Positions 18,948 to 27,799 of a stretch of DNA of 64,000 nt are shown one piece after another. The translations under genes were made by a program, and so were the position numbers. The notes beneath the pieces are model-generated. The model was not told the DNA's origin. It ran no database searches and saw only the letters and a program-made list of their open reading frames with translations. The stretch is taken from NCBI RefSeq assembly GCF_017873965.1, contig NZ_JAGGKT010000006.1, forward strand, positions 62,001-126,000, written 5' to 3'. How positions within the stretch are numbered: position 1 is the stretch's first letter; each line of letters opens with the position of its first letter. The DNA is from Ammoniphilus resinae. GTDB lineage: Bacteria; Bacillota; Bacilli; Aneurinibacillales; RAOX-1.

Positions 18948-20072
18948 ATGAAAATTAGCAAATTAAAATGTCTATTTTTATTTTCTCCTTTTGAAAGACC
19001 GCTAGGTAATTCACTCGTGTTCTTTCAGGGGAAGTGCGGCAATGTAATCCAGCTTGTAACGGATGAGGGGGTTATTGGATATGGTGAAGCTTACGGCGAT
19101 CAATCCCAGCTGTACAAGCTATTTAACGAATTGTTCCCTTCCTTAATCGGTATTAACTTTGACTCATGGGAACTTGTCCAAAAGGAAATTCGCCGAAGCC
19201 TTGAAGGAAGAGTCGCGCCTTACGTTCTAGGGTGTATCGAAAGTGCTTTTAATTTAGCCTATTGGGATATCCAGGGGAAAATGGCGGGAAAATCGGTTTG
19301 TCAGCTGTTTGGAGCTGAGCCAATAGATCAGATTCCTATCTATGGGACGGGCTTATTCTATCGCGATGTAGAAGATTACCAAAAACAGTTGCCCTTCTTT
19401 ATGGATGAAATGCAAGGTTTCGTGGATCGAGGCTACCATGGAATTAAGATGAAGGCGGGAAGATACCCGGTAGAGCAAGAGGCTTGGCTGATCGGGCAGG
19501 TCCGCAAGGAAATGCCTGCGCATATGCAGTTAATGGTTGATGCCAATTGCGGAATGCGAAGTGTAGAGGAAACCAAAGATTTGGTCAAGCGTTTGGAGGA
19601 TCTCGGAATTTACTGGTTGGAGGAGCCTTTCAAACCGGATCAGTATGGACGATATCAAGAAATAACGAAAAACGCAAAAATGTCTATTGCCGCTGGGGAG
19701 AATGAATACTCACTGACTGGATTTGAGCAATTAATAGAATCGAAAGTTTCTATTTTACAGCCGGAGCTTTCTTTATGTGGGGGATTCTCGCAGATTCCTG
19801 CCCTTATTGAACTTGCCAAACAAGCGCAGGTGCCGCTTACCCCGCATGTATGGGGATCTGGGATGCTGTACGCAGCAACATTGCAGTTTTATTCGATGAC
19901 CCATGAAAAACCGACTTTTTTGTATGAGTGCCCATTCCTTGATGACCCATTGCGGGATTATTGTTTTGATTCGCTTACCATTCAAAATGGATATATCGAT
20001 ACACCGAAAAAGCCAGGATTGGGAGTCGAAATAAACGAGGAGGTGATGAAAAAATACTTGATTAATTTTTAA
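18948..20072 (+). CDS. Enolase-superfamily enzyme (mandelate racemase/muconate lactonizing type)
   Basis: 374 aa. N-terminal capping domain, then a TIM barrel with the general base K-M-K, metal ligands Asp in VDANCG, Glu in WLEEPF and Glu in AAGENEY, and a late His in TPHVWGSG. These residues match dehydratases or racemases of sugar acids and related substrates. The substrate cannot be decided. ATG 18948 is chosen because AGGGAGG lies 6-7 bases before it. It diverges from the SDR gene; together they may form a small sugar-acid pathway. Confidence 0.88.
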   Translation: MKISKLKCLFLFSPFERPLGNSLVFFQGKCGNVIQLVTDEGVIGYGEAYGDQSQLYKLFNELFPSLIGINFDSWELVQKEIRRSLEGRVAPYVLGCIESAFNLAYWDIQGKMAGKSVCQLFGAEPIDQIPIYGTGLFYRDVEDYQKQLPFFMDEMQGFVDRGYHGIKMKAGRYPVEQEAWLIGQVRKEMPAHMQLMVDANCGMRSVEETKDLVKRLEDLGIYWLEEPFKPDQYGRYQEITKNAKMSIAAGENEYSLTGFEQLIESKVSILQPELSLCGGFSQIPALIELAKQAQVPLTPHVWGSGMLYAATLQFYSMTHEKPTFLYECPFLDDPLRDYCFDSLTIQNGYIDTPKKPGLGVEINEEVMKKYLINF

Positions 20073-20085
20073 AAATAGATGGATG

Positions 20086-20137
20086 CCTAGGACAGACGAT
20101 CGACCCTATTCATACCTTGTTATGGATTTTAACCTAC
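20086..20137 (+). promoter_or_regulatory. Upstream element shared with the second LysM gene
   Basis: CCTAGGACAGA, then CATACCTTGTTATGGATT exactly 25 bases after its start. The other LysM gene has the same blocks with the same 25-base spacing (29844 and 29869). CATAC resembles the -10 of mother-cell sporulation sigma factors (E/K), so a shared sporulation promoter is likely. Confidence 0.6.
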
Positions 20138-20151
20138 AAGGAGGAATGGAA

Positions 20152-20484
20152 TTGATTAGTCATGTTGTCCAGCCCGGTGAGAATTTATGGATGATTGCGC
20201 AGCGCTATGGGGTAAGTGTACAGCAAATTATGCGTGCCAACGGAATTTCCGACCCTAATTTAGTTTTTGTGGGAACGACAATAAGAATTCCAATTCAATC
20301 CGGACCACCCTCTGTTCCCGTCCCTGGATATCCGTCCCCATCACCAGGTCCCGGTCCGTCGCCAGGCCCGTTTCCAGGTCGTCAATTGGAGCAGCGCGTT
20401 GACGCCTTGGAGCGGGAAGTCAATCAATTGGGACGCCGCGTGGGGAATCTGGAGAATCGGGTGCGTCGTCTCGAAGGGCGTTGA
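20152..20484 (+). CDS. LysM protein with Pro-rich linker and coiled-coil tail (copy 1)
   Basis: 110 aa. An N-terminal LysM domain (HVVQPGENLWMIAQRYGVSV to TTIRIP, about residues 3-48) binds peptidoglycan. A Pro/Gly/Ser linker follows, then a charged heptad coiled coil of repeats like LEREVNQLGRRVGNLE. There is no signal peptide, so it likely acts in the spore mother cell, on cortex or coat. TTG 20152 is preferred over ATG 20146 because AAGGAGG is 7 bases before the TTG but only 1 base before the ATG. Copy 2 at 29911 has the same arrangement. Confidence 0.8.
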   Translation: MISHVVQPGENLWMIAQRYGVSVQQIMRANGISDPNLVFVGTTIRIPIQSGPPSVPVPGYPSPSPGPGPSPGPFPGRQLEQRVDALEREVNQLGRRVGNLENRVRRLEGR

Positions 20485-20533
20485 GCTGTAAACATAATAG
20501 AGGGCTGCATAGCAGAATGCAGCCCACATTTCC

Positions 20534-21019
20534 TTACCTTCTAATTTCCAATACAGCCCCAGGGGGTCTTCGATCCCGTTGAATTTGGCGAACGCGACTA
20601 TTACTAATTCGGCGAGCAACAAAAACCAATGAAGAAGCTAGATCATTAAAACCTTCATCTACGAGATTACGAATATTTCGGCTGCCGCGGTAAATCTTAA
20701 AATCTCCTTGATAATTAATATCTTCGAACAGAACAAGGCTGACTTCTCTTCGCTCATCGCTGTTTCTCATCCGGAAGCTCGATAAAACATCGTTGAAACC
20801 AAGGATTCGCATGTCACGCACTGCTACCTCTCCGGCATTAAAAACAATCCGGTCTCCCTCAAAATTGATGTCAGAAAAGAGTTGAAGCCTTAAATTCTCT
20901 CCCCTTTGGCTCAATCGAGCTGGAAGTTTTACTACCCTCGTTTTATTAGCAATCTTTGCTTTTAAAACCATGGGTTTTCTTGAACTGCTTGGTCTGGAAA
21001 CTACCTTTGTTTTATTCAT
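20534..21019 (-). CDS. Beta/gamma-crystallin-like protein
   Basis: 161 aa. Two Greek-key motifs are visible: LQLFSDINFEGDRIVF...GFNDVLSSFRM and LVLFEDINYQGDFKIY...GFNDLASSLVF. Each ends in the (N/D)(N/D)-x-x-(S/T)-S calcium motif: NDVLSS and NDLASS. A basic N-terminal extension and basic C-tail flank the domain; there is no signal peptide. Microbial members bind calcium and include dormancy and stress proteins such as spherulin 3a and protein S. A CATAGTTTA element upstream resembles a sigma-K -10. Inferred role: calcium-binding spore structural protein. Confidence 0.8.
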   Translation of the reverse strand: MNKTKVVSRPSSSRKPMVLKAKIANKTRVVKLPARLSQRGENLRLQLFSDINFEGDRIVFNAGEVAVRDMRILGFNDVLSSFRMRNSDERREVSLVLFEDINYQGDFKIYRGSRNIRNLVDEGFNDLASSLVFVARRISNSRVRQIQRDRRPPGAVLEIRR

Positions 21020-21144
21020 ATGATCACCTCTCTTATAAACTATGAAGAGCGATCAATTATGAACTAGGGAAAAAAACCAGTTTCTCTTAAAATGGTTGTA
21101 TATCTATCTTAAGTGTAAGTTTAGTATCATGTAATCCTAGATTC

Positions 21145-21840
21145 TTAGCCTTCTTGGTACACCTTTTTCATCCAATCAAGGATTCCTGCTTTCTCCTGTA
21201 TGCGCAATTCCTCCACATCCTGTATGCATATTACCCGTCCATCCTTAATGGCCACCATAGTGTCAAGAATGGGCTCCACTTCTTCGATTTCATGCGTGGT
21301 AATTAACACCGTTTGCTTTTCAATATCAATAAAGGAAATTAACCCTTTAATAATCGAATCGCGAACGAGCGGATCCAACCCGGAAAGCGGTTCATCCATG
21401 AGGATAATGGGAACATCGCGGGCTAGGGTAAGGACAATCTTCAGGCGACCGCGATTTCCTTTAGATAAGTTCTTGATCTTTTGACTGCGATCCAGCTTCA
21501 TAAATGACAAGATTTCATTTGCCTTTTCAGGTCTGAAATCGGCAAATTGAGAGTGGGAATAGTCAACCATATCGCCTACGGAGAAAAAAGGGTAGAAGCC
21601 ATCCGATTCCGAAAGATAGGAGACAATTTGACTAATTCTCCGCGAAGCCGCTTTGCCATTTACCAAAATCTCACCTGAAGAAGGTTTTGCCAATCCGGCA
21701 ATCAACTTTAGTGTCGTAGATTTTCCACTGCCATTCTCTCCGATGATTCCAATCACTTTTCCCGTTGGCAGGGAAAACGACACCTCTTTTAATGCGTGTT
21801 TTGTTCCATATCGTTTGGAAACCTGCTTAAATTCAATCAT
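21145..21840 (-). CDS. ABC transporter ATPase (YtrA-type operon)
   Basis: 231 aa. Walker A IGENGSGKST, signature LSKGNRGRLKIV, Walker B ILMDEPLSGLDP and the H-loop in TTHEIEE are intact. ATG 21840 overlaps the end of the GntR gene by 8 bases, and an alignable ABC domain begins right there (MIEFKQVSKRYG). It powers the permease encoded two genes upstream. Similar cassettes in Bacillales are induced by cell-wall antibiotics. Confidence 0.92.
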   Translation of the reverse strand: MIEFKQVSKRYGTKHALKEVSFSLPTGKVIGIIGENGSGKSTTLKLIAGLAKPSSGEILVNGKAASRRISQIVSYLSESDGFYPFFSVGDMVDYSHSQFADFRPEKANEILSFMKLDRSQKIKNLSKGNRGRLKIVLTLARDVPIILMDEPLSGLDPLVRDSIIKGLISFIDIEKQTVLITTHEIEEVEPILDTMVAIKDGRVICIQDVEELRIQEKAGILDWMKKVYQEG

Positions 21841-22216
21841 GCTTTGTGTCCCCCTCTTTTTGAAGATATTCCTGCAACCCCTCGACCATTTCCCGATCAG
21901 AATAGCCCATTTCTCGCATATCATTGATAAATTGGATAACTTGCTTTTCCTTTAAATTTTCCCTTAAGGAGGATAAGATGTTCTCCTCTTCTGTCACGAA
22001 GGTTCCCTGTCCTCTCCTTGTTTCTACGATGCCCATCCTCTCGAGTTCACTGTAGGTTCGTTGCACGGTGTTTGGATTCACGCCAGACGAGATCGCCATT
22101 TCCCGAACGGAAGGGAGCTTTTCCCCTGCGGAAAGCTCTTTACGAACAATCTGGTGGCTAATCCGCTCAATCAATTGCAGATAAATTGGTTTTGATGGAT
22201 TAAACTCTTCCCCCAT
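21833..22216 (-). CDS. GntR-family (YtrA subfamily) repressor
   Basis: 127 aa. A winged helix (KPIYLQLIERI, GEKLPSVREMAISSGVNPNT, TVQRTYSELERMG, RRGQGTFV) is followed by a very short effector helix pair, the YtrA subfamily architecture. It sits between permease and ATPase genes in one operon and probably represses it by binding the inverted repeat at 22995-23016. Confidence 0.92.
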   Translation of the reverse strand: MGEEFNPSKPIYLQLIERISHQIVRKELSAGEKLPSVREMAISSGVNPNTVQRTYSELERMGIVETRRGQGTFVTEEENILSSLRENLKEKQVIQFINDMREMGYSDREMVEGLQEYLQKEGDTKHD

Positions 22217-22219
22217 GGC

Positions 22220-22972
22220 CTACACCTCAACCTTGCGATCCAGCATCCAGCTTGAAATCCAAAATAGTAGAGCTGCCAGAATAAGATGAAATACATAAAT
22301 TCCTGCATAAACCACATCAAAATGCATCAGATGCAGAAGGTTGTTGGTTGAAAGAGGGATTGCGCCCCAGTGTGTTAATTGGTTATAAAACCATGTTCCT
22401 TCAAGCGTACCCCAGAGACGAGGACCAATGAAGATGATGAAAAGGATAATCAATATGCGCCATTTGCCGAGCTTCTGTTTCGAAACAATTTCGATCATGG
22501 AGAATAATAAAGTCCAGAAACCCAGGTAGATCGAAGCAAGAATGATATGAATCAGCATGAAAATCCCCGTAGCCCATATTTGCTCTGTAGTCACATCGAC
22601 GATCCCTGAGTTGATCTGCCATGCATAAAGAGCAAACAAACAGGCCAAAAAGAGAGAAAAACACAGCGCCGCAAAGCCGTTCAGTAATTTCGCCGTAAGA
22701 AGGGTACTCCCGGGAAGGGGATTGTGCAGCCAAAGATGCATCGTATGTTTTTCACGTTGCAAACTGATTCCTAGATAAATGGGGAGATAGATGATATGCC
22801 CCATTAACAACATGGAAGACATAGGAATAAGAATCCCCGGGTGGGTTTTCCCCGACATATAAAAGCCAAATCCCATAAAAACAGCCATCATCAAAAAGGC
22901 AATCAATGCCGCCGTACGACCTAACCTAAATTCCTTACGTACTAAACCAGACCAAGCACTCAATGAAAACAC
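22220..22972 (-). CDS. ABC-2 type membrane permease of the GntR/YtrA operon
   Basis: 250 aa with about six hydrophobic spans (FLMMAVFMGFGFYM, MLLMGHIIYLPIYLG, AALCFSLFLACLFAL, IFMLIHIILASIYLG, IILFIIFIGP, FHLILAALLFWIS). First gene of the operon; 3 bases separate it from the GntR gene. It pairs with the ATPase at 21145-21840. Substrate unknown; cell-envelope stress export is the usual guess. Confidence 0.85.
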   Translation of the reverse strand: MFSLSAWSGLVRKEFRLGRTAALIAFLMMAVFMGFGFYMSGKTHPGILIPMSSMLLMGHIIYLPIYLGISLQREKHTMHLWLHNPLPGSTLLTAKLLNGFAALCFSLFLACLFALYAWQINSGIVDVTTEQIWATGIFMLIHIILASIYLGFWTLLFSMIEIVSKQKLGKWRILIILFIIFIGPRLWGTLEGTWFYNQLTHWGAIPLSTNNLLHLMHFDVVYAGIYVFHLILAALLFWISSWMLDRKVEV

Positions 22973-22994
22973 CCCATTTTGTATTTGTGAATTA

Positions 22995-23036
22995 GTGTAT
23001 TAGTGATATAGTACACGGTAACAGAACAGTTGTCAA
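22995..23036 (-). promoter_or_regulatory. Promoter with overlapping GntR operator
   Basis: On the minus strand TTGACA (23036-23031) and TACTAT (23013-23008) are 17 bp apart. GTGTA-N12-TACAC spans 22995-23016, over and just downstream of the -10, a position suited to repression by the YtrA-type regulator of the operon. Confidence 0.7.
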
Positions 23037-23187
23037 ACCATAAAAAAAAATTTGGTTCCTGACTTATGAACACTTTGTGAAATGCGTAATAAATAAAATT
23101 TTCTGATCAGTTATTTGATACAATAGAAATGAAATAAGAAAATCCTATTAGTATAGGGTTAACATGAAAAAGAGTGGAGGGGTTATT

Positions 23188-23685
23188 TTGAACATTAGAG
23201 AGATTGAACTTCCTGGTATTGGGAAGAAATTTGAAATTGAAACACGTGATAAGGAGAAGATCGTGATTATCATTCATGATGATGGACGAAGAGAGATCTA
23301 CCATTTTGACCGGGATGATTATGAGGAGCCGATCTCCAACTTTACCTTAACAGATACAGAATCGCGGCAATTGGCGGCCATTGTAGGTGGCATGATATAT
23401 AAGCCACAAGCGCTGGAAACCATTGAGGTAGCCCTAAATGATTTGGTGATTGAGTGGTTTAAGGTTGAACCAGGGGCCAAAGCGGTTGGCAGATCGATCG
23501 GGGAAATGCAGATTCGCCAAGTTTACGATGTTTCTATGATTGGAGTGATTCGCAAGAGCAAGCAAAATTTGATTAATCCGGGTCCGGAAACGATCATTCA
23601 AGGGGAAGATACGGTCGTTGTTTCCGGGGAAAGAAAAAATTTAAAACGGTTTGTCCATGAAGTTCTGGCGAAAGGGGACACATAG
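23188..23685 (+). CDS. khtT: K+/H+ antiporter regulatory subunit KhtT-like
   Basis: 165 aa, the size of Bacillus KhtT. It begins MNIREIELPGIGKKFEIET, as KhtT does, and ends in a TrkA-C (RCK_C) domain from about residue 75 to 160 (RSIGEMQIRQVYDVSMIGVIRK, INPGPETIIQGEDTVVVSG). The TTG at 23188 follows GGAGGGG and matches the family start. KhtT gates the KhtU antiporter encoded 5 bases downstream; in B. subtilis the pair exports K+ and responds to pH, nucleotides and electrophile stress. Confidence 0.9.
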   Translation: MNIREIELPGIGKKFEIETRDKEKIVIIIHDDGRREIYHFDRDDYEEPISNFTLTDTESRQLAAIVGGMIYKPQALETIEVALNDLVIEWFKVEPGAKAVGRSIGEMQIRQVYDVSMIGVIRKSKQNLINPGPETIIQGEDTVVVSGERKNLKRFVHEVLAKGDT

Positions 23686-23690
23686 TATCG

Positions 23691-24917
23691 ATGATAGATC
23701 CATTGGTATTAGAAGTTGGTACTGCCCTCGTTCTTGTGTCCCTGGCCGCTGTACTTGCTGGAAGGTTTAAATTTTCGGTGATCCCCTTTTTTATTTTGAT
23801 CGGCATGATCGTTGGTCCACATGCCCCCTCTTTTGGAACCATTAACTTCCAATTCATCGCCAGTTCAGAAATCATTCACTTTTTTGGACGGGTTGGTGTT
23901 CTTTTCCTTCTGTTTTATCTAGGCATTGAATTCTCTGTAAGCAAGATTATCCGTTCCGGACGAAATATTGCAGTGGGCGGCTCGATCCATGTACTAATGA
24001 ATTTTGGCTCCGGGCTTTTGTTTGGGTATCTGCTTGGTTTTCCCCTTGCAGAAATATTGATCATTGCAGGGATGTTCACCGTAACTTCATCGGCAATCAT
24101 TGCCAAAGTATTGGTGGATTATCGCAGGACAGCCAATCCAGAAACAGAACTGATTCTTGGGATTGTCATGTTCGATGATTTATTCTTAGCTGTTTACCTT
24201 TCCTTGATTTCCGGTCTTGTTCTTGGCGAATCCACATCCCTTATGGGTACATTAGGATCTGTAGCCATTGCCTTCGGCTATATGCTTCTCTTTTTTATTA
24301 TCGCAAGAAAAGGCACCTCTCTATTAAATCGACTCTTAAATGTTCGTTCGGATGAGATTTTCATCTTAATTATCTTTGGATCGTTGTTTTTTGTTGCCGG
24401 GTTCTCGGAAACGATTCATGTTGCCGAAGCGGTGGGCGCTTTGCTGCTTGGATTAGTCTACTCAGAGACAGAACACCGCGAACGGATTGAACGATTAATT
24501 GTCCCTTTCCGTGATTTCTTCGGCGCGTTCTTCTTTTTCAGCTTTGGACTTGGAATTGATCCTTTCTCCTTGGGTGAGGCGATTTGGTTAGCGCTTGGGG
24601 CAGTATTGATAACGATTATTATTAATATCACAGCAGGGCTGATAGCCGGAAGAAACGCCGGGCTTTCCTATAAAGCTTCTTCCAATATTGGTTTGACGAT
24701 CGTTTCTCGGGGGGAACTTACGATTGTCGTAGCCAACCTTGGAATTGCCGCTGGCTTGCTGCCGATTATCAAACCTTTTTCCGCCTTGTATGTTTTGATC
24801 CTAGCCTCCATTGGACCCATCCTGACGAAGGAGTCGAAAAACATTTACAATCTGGCAGTGAAGATTCTCCCTACCAAAAAGAAAAAGGTAGTCGAACAAA
24901 AATCGCAAGAAGGATAA
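23691..24917 (+). CDS. khtU: K+/H+ antiporter KhtU-like (CPA2 family)
   Basis: 408 aa, about 12 transmembrane helices. CPA2 exchanger features include GVLFLLFYLGIEFS, FTVTSSAIIAKVL and the acidic MFDDLFLAV segment with the ion-binding Asp pair. It has no C-terminal RCK domain, which is supplied by KhtT. The ATG follows the khtT stop by a few bases. A bidirectional terminator follows. Confidence 0.92.
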   Translation: MIDPLVLEVGTALVLVSLAAVLAGRFKFSVIPFFILIGMIVGPHAPSFGTINFQFIASSEIIHFFGRVGVLFLLFYLGIEFSVSKIIRSGRNIAVGGSIHVLMNFGSGLLFGYLLGFPLAEILIIAGMFTVTSSAIIAKVLVDYRRTANPETELILGIVMFDDLFLAVYLSLISGLVLGESTSLMGTLGSVAIAFGYMLLFFIIARKGTSLLNRLLNVRSDEIFILIIFGSLFFVAGFSETIHVAEAVGALLLGLVYSETEHRERIERLIVPFRDFFGAFFFFSFGLGIDPFSLGEAIWLALGAVLITIIINITAGLIAGRNAGLSYKASSNIGLTIVSRGELTIVVANLGIAAGLLPIIKPFSALYVLILASIGPILTKESKNIYNLAVKILPTKKKKVVEQKSQEG

Positions 24918-24923
24918 ACAAGA

Positions 24924-24956
24924 GCCCCAAGGAATCTTTGCATATTTCCTTGGGGC
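24924..24956. terminator. Bidirectional terminator between khtU and tatA
   Basis: GCCCCAAGGAA/TTCCTTGGGGC hairpin flanked by A- and T-rich sequence, between convergent genes. Confidence 0.85.
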
Positions 24957-24965
24957 ATCTCATTT

Positions 24966-25169
24966 TTATCGTTCTTTTACTGATCCTTCGATTCGCTTCT
25001 GATCCGGATCCTCGGTGATATCTTCCACGATGTTTCTTGTTGAACTGCGAAATTCGCGAAGTGTGTCCCCTAGGGCTCGTCCAATTTGCGGAAGTTTGCT
25101 CGGTCCAAAGACGATGAGGGCAATCACTAAAATAATAATTAATCCGGGGATTCCGATATTATTGATCAT
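24966..25169 (-). CDS. tatA: Twin-arginine translocase subunit TatA
   Basis: 67 aa. One N-terminal span ([22 protein letters not shown] with the conserved F-G-P hinge), then an amphipathic helix [14 protein letters not shown] and a charged tail. TatA oligomers form the protein-conducting path of the Tat system. Its start overlaps the GMC oxidoreductase stop (ATGA), so it is the last gene of an operon that encodes a Tat substrate. No tatC is in the window. Confidence 0.93.
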   Translation of the reverse strand: MINNIGIPGLIIILVIALIVFGPSKLPQIGRALGDTLREFRSSTRNIVEDITEDPDQKRIEGSVKER

Positions 25170-26881
25170 ACGAGTATCCCGCCATTCTTGCTATATTTAA
25201 TAATTCCTTCTGCCGTTCGATAGGATAAGGCCCCTACAGTTCCCGTCGGATTATATCCACTATTATGTGGGAAGGAAGAGGCGCCAACGACAAACACATT
25301 TTCCGCATCCCATAACTGTCCATAGTTATTGATAGCTGAAGAATCTGGACTTGCTCCCATGATCACTCCGCCGGTGTTATGTGTGGACTGGTAGGGAACG
25401 ATATCGTATGGTCCAAGATCTTTCGCTACCTGAATGAGATCTGCCCCCATTTCCTTCATGATCTCCCCACATCTTTCTGCCAGAAAAGCAGCTAATTGCC
25501 GATCCTGCTCTTCAAAGTCGAAAGTAAGGCGAATCAGCGGATCTCCAAATACATCCTTATATTCGGGATCCAGATCGAGGTAATGATGTTGAAATGGCAT
25601 ACTGGCTCCCTGTCCGGATACAGACAATGTTCGATTGTAATATTTAATGGAGTTGGCTTTAAATTCTTTCCCCCAGGTTGGTGTTCCTTTCGGGACTGAA
25701 TTGGAAGCGATCGGTCTTTTTCCTGTTTGACTGATTCGGATCCCGCCCCCGTGAATAAAGTTTAGGTTGGCGTGATCAAAGTTATCTCCATTGTAGTCAT
25801 CAATGGTCACTCCAAGGGCACCCGCGCCAGCAAAATTATTAAATTCCATGTTCTCATAAAAACCTAATGCATTTCCTTTTTGCACTTGATAGGCATAGTT
25901 CTTACCGATCACGCCTGTCCCTGTTTTTGGGTCATAAGGGCGGCCGAGCTTGGAATTTAGTAATAAACGGACATTATTAAATACATAGCTGGTAAGAACA
26001 ACGATATCCGCAGGCTGTTCAATTTCTTCACCTGTTGTGACGTCCGTGTACAGAACGCCTGTCGCCTTGTTTCCAGTATGTAATATACGCCGCACATAGG
26101 AGTGAGTACGAATTTGAAACTTCCCGGTCTTGTTGGCTACCGGGATGACGGTGACAACCGGATCAGCCTTGGCTCCATACTCACATCCAAAACGTTCGCA
26201 AAAACCGCAATACTGGCACGCCGTCCGGGCAATTCCATCGGGATTCGTGTAGGCTTCCGAAAGGTTCGCCGATGGGGTTGCATAGGGGTGGAGATTTAAT
26301 TTTTTCGTTGCATCTTGAAACATCTTCATTTGGGGAGAGTATTTCATCGGAGGGGTCGGATATTTATCAGAACGCTTTCCTCCAAGTGGATTCTCTTCAC
26401 CTGAGATGCCCGCCATTTTCTCAAAGGCATCAAAGTAAGGCTCCATTTCATCGTAAGTAATACCCCAATCCTGAATGGTCATTCCGGCTGGGATTTTATT
26501 TTTTCCGTACCGCTCAACCGTTTTGCTTTGAATCTGAAAATCATATGGCAAAAAGCGATAGGTTTGTCCATTCCAATGAACTCCTGCGCCCCCAAGTCCG
26601 TCTCCTAACAGAAAAGAACCATATTGGCGCATCGGCAAGGCGCGAACCTTTTCGTTGCTGCGAAAGGTGACGGTTTCTTTGGAAAGATCCTGAAATAATT
26701 CATATCGATAAGCATAACGAAGTTCATCATGAACCATAAAATAGTCTTCTGTTTTTCTTTCTTTTCCTCGTTCCAGTCCGACAACCTGGAGACCTTGTTT
26801 GGCTAATTCTGCGGCAATGATTCCTCCGGCCCAACCTACTCCGACAATGACAACATCGACTTTTGGCAGTTTTTTTGCCAT
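25166..26881 (-). CDS. GMC-type oxidoreductase, gluconate 2-dehydrogenase large-subunit-like
   Basis: 571 aa. The FAD dinucleotide motif [18 protein letters not shown] is at the N-terminus, and the C-terminal GMC signature HNTGGVIMG...[21 protein letters not shown] carries the catalytic His region. A cysteine cluster [13 protein letters not shown] (C-x2-C-x2-C-x4-C) fits an Fe-S site like that of FAD-dependent sugar dehydrogenases. There is no own signal; export is expected with the Tat-signal subunit encoded upstream. Such enzymes oxidise sugars, gluconate or polyols and feed electrons to the respiratory chain. No cytochrome c subunit gene is adjacent. Confidence 0.88.
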   Translation of the reverse strand: MAKKLPKVDVVIVGVGWAGGIIAAELAKQGLQVVGLERGKERKTEDYFMVHDELRYAYRYELFQDLSKETVTFRSNEKVRALPMRQYGSFLLGDGLGGAGVHWNGQTYRFLPYDFQIQSKTVERYGKNKIPAGMTIQDWGITYDEMEPYFDAFEKMAGISGEENPLGGKRSDKYPTPPMKYSPQMKMFQDATKKLNLHPYATPSANLSEAYTNPDGIARTACQYCGFCERFGCEYGAKADPVVTVIPVANKTGKFQIRTHSYVRRILHTGNKATGVLYTDVTTGEEIEQPADIVVLTSYVFNNVRLLLNSKLGRPYDPKTGTGVIGKNYAYQVQKGNALGFYENMEFNNFAGAGALGVTIDDYNGDNFDHANLNFIHGGGIRISQTGKRPIASNSVPKGTPTWGKEFKANSIKYYNRTLSVSGQGASMPFQHHYLDLDPEYKDVFGDPLIRLTFDFEEQDRQLAAFLAERCGEIMKEMGADLIQVAKDLGPYDIVPYQSTHNTGGVIMGASPDSSAINNYGQLWDAENVFVVGASSFPHNSGYNPTGTVGALSYRTAEGIIKYSKNGGILV

Positions 26882-26898
26882 CTTCTCACCTCATTTCC

Positions 26899-27660
26899 CT
26901 AATGCTGAACATGATCTTTCAGACTTTTTGGCGGTATTTTTGCTAATTTTTCGTCTTCAATAATATCGGTATATGCCATCTGGTTCCCAGGGAAGTTTTT
27001 CATTTTCCAACCGTCCATATTTCGGTTTCCTCCGTATAGTGGATCTGCATAGACCCCTTGGATGGTAGCTGTACGAAGCGTATTGAAGAAGCCGCTGGGA
27101 GAAATGGTTGTAATCTTTACTTCATCATTTTGAAAAGCAGTTAGGACTTCATCTTGCTGTTCACCCGTTAATTCATAGAACCTCTTTTGGTATTTGGACC
27201 TGCTATAATTATTCATTTCTTGGAGGGCAATGTCGAAGATTTCCCGACGTTTCAAACGTCCCTGGTAACCCTGTACTGCCTCCCCTTTGTAAAAAGGTCC
27301 TTGCATATAATCCCTAGCATTGAATCCCCAGTCACCACTTAATTGATGATCAATAAAGTAAGCGACACCCAGATCCTTGGCCCCGGGCCCAATTTCATCC
27401 GCTGGGAAGATCCGTTCCGTAGCTGCTTCTACCGTTCGAAATTGTTCGATCGTAAAGAACATCAAGGCCTGGTTATAATCTGTAGTCGGCCCAGCAGCTT
27501 GTGAAGGATTGTTTTCTTGTACAGGTCTACCTAATAGATTTCCAACAATCCCTCCAAGGATTGCGCCTCCCACCACATAACCCGAGTTTTTCAGGAATTT
27601 TCTTCGTGTTACCGATGATGGATTTTGGTCTTTTGATTCTTCCTCATTATGAATAGACAT
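26899..27660 (-). CDS. Gluconate 2-dehydrogenase subunit 3 family protein with Tat signal
   Basis: 253 aa. A Tat signal (S-V-T-R-R-K-F-L-K followed by a Gly/Val-rich helix) is near residues 17-45. The body is the gluconate dehydrogenase small-subunit fold: ATERIFPADEIGPGAKDLGVAYFID, WGFNARDYMQGPF, YADPLYGGNRNMDGWKMKNFPG. ATG 27660 is used because GGAGGTG precedes it, not the farther upstream start. It likely carries the flavoprotein subunit (25166-26881) across the membrane as a complex; tatA completes the operon. Confidence 0.9.
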   Translation of the reverse strand: MSIHNEEESKDQNPSSVTRRKFLKNSGYVVGGAILGGIVGNLLGRPVQENNPSQAAGPTTDYNQALMFFTIEQFRTVEAATERIFPADEIGPGAKDLGVAYFIDHQLSGDWGFNARDYMQGPFYKGEAVQGYQGRLKRREIFDIALQEMNNYSRSKYQKRFYELTGEQQDEVLTAFQNDEVKITTISPSGFFNTLRTATIQGVYADPLYGGNRNMDGWKMKNFPGNQMAYTDIIEDEKLAKIPPKSLKDHVQH

Positions 27661-27799
27661 ATATACACCTCCAGTCCTTATCTTTTTGTACAAAATAGTT
27701 CATTGTTAAACAAGGTATAAAAAAATAAAAATATGTTGTTTATAAAATTGGTTAAACTTGGGAATATCTAACGATAAGTTTGATCAAGGGAGGTACCAT

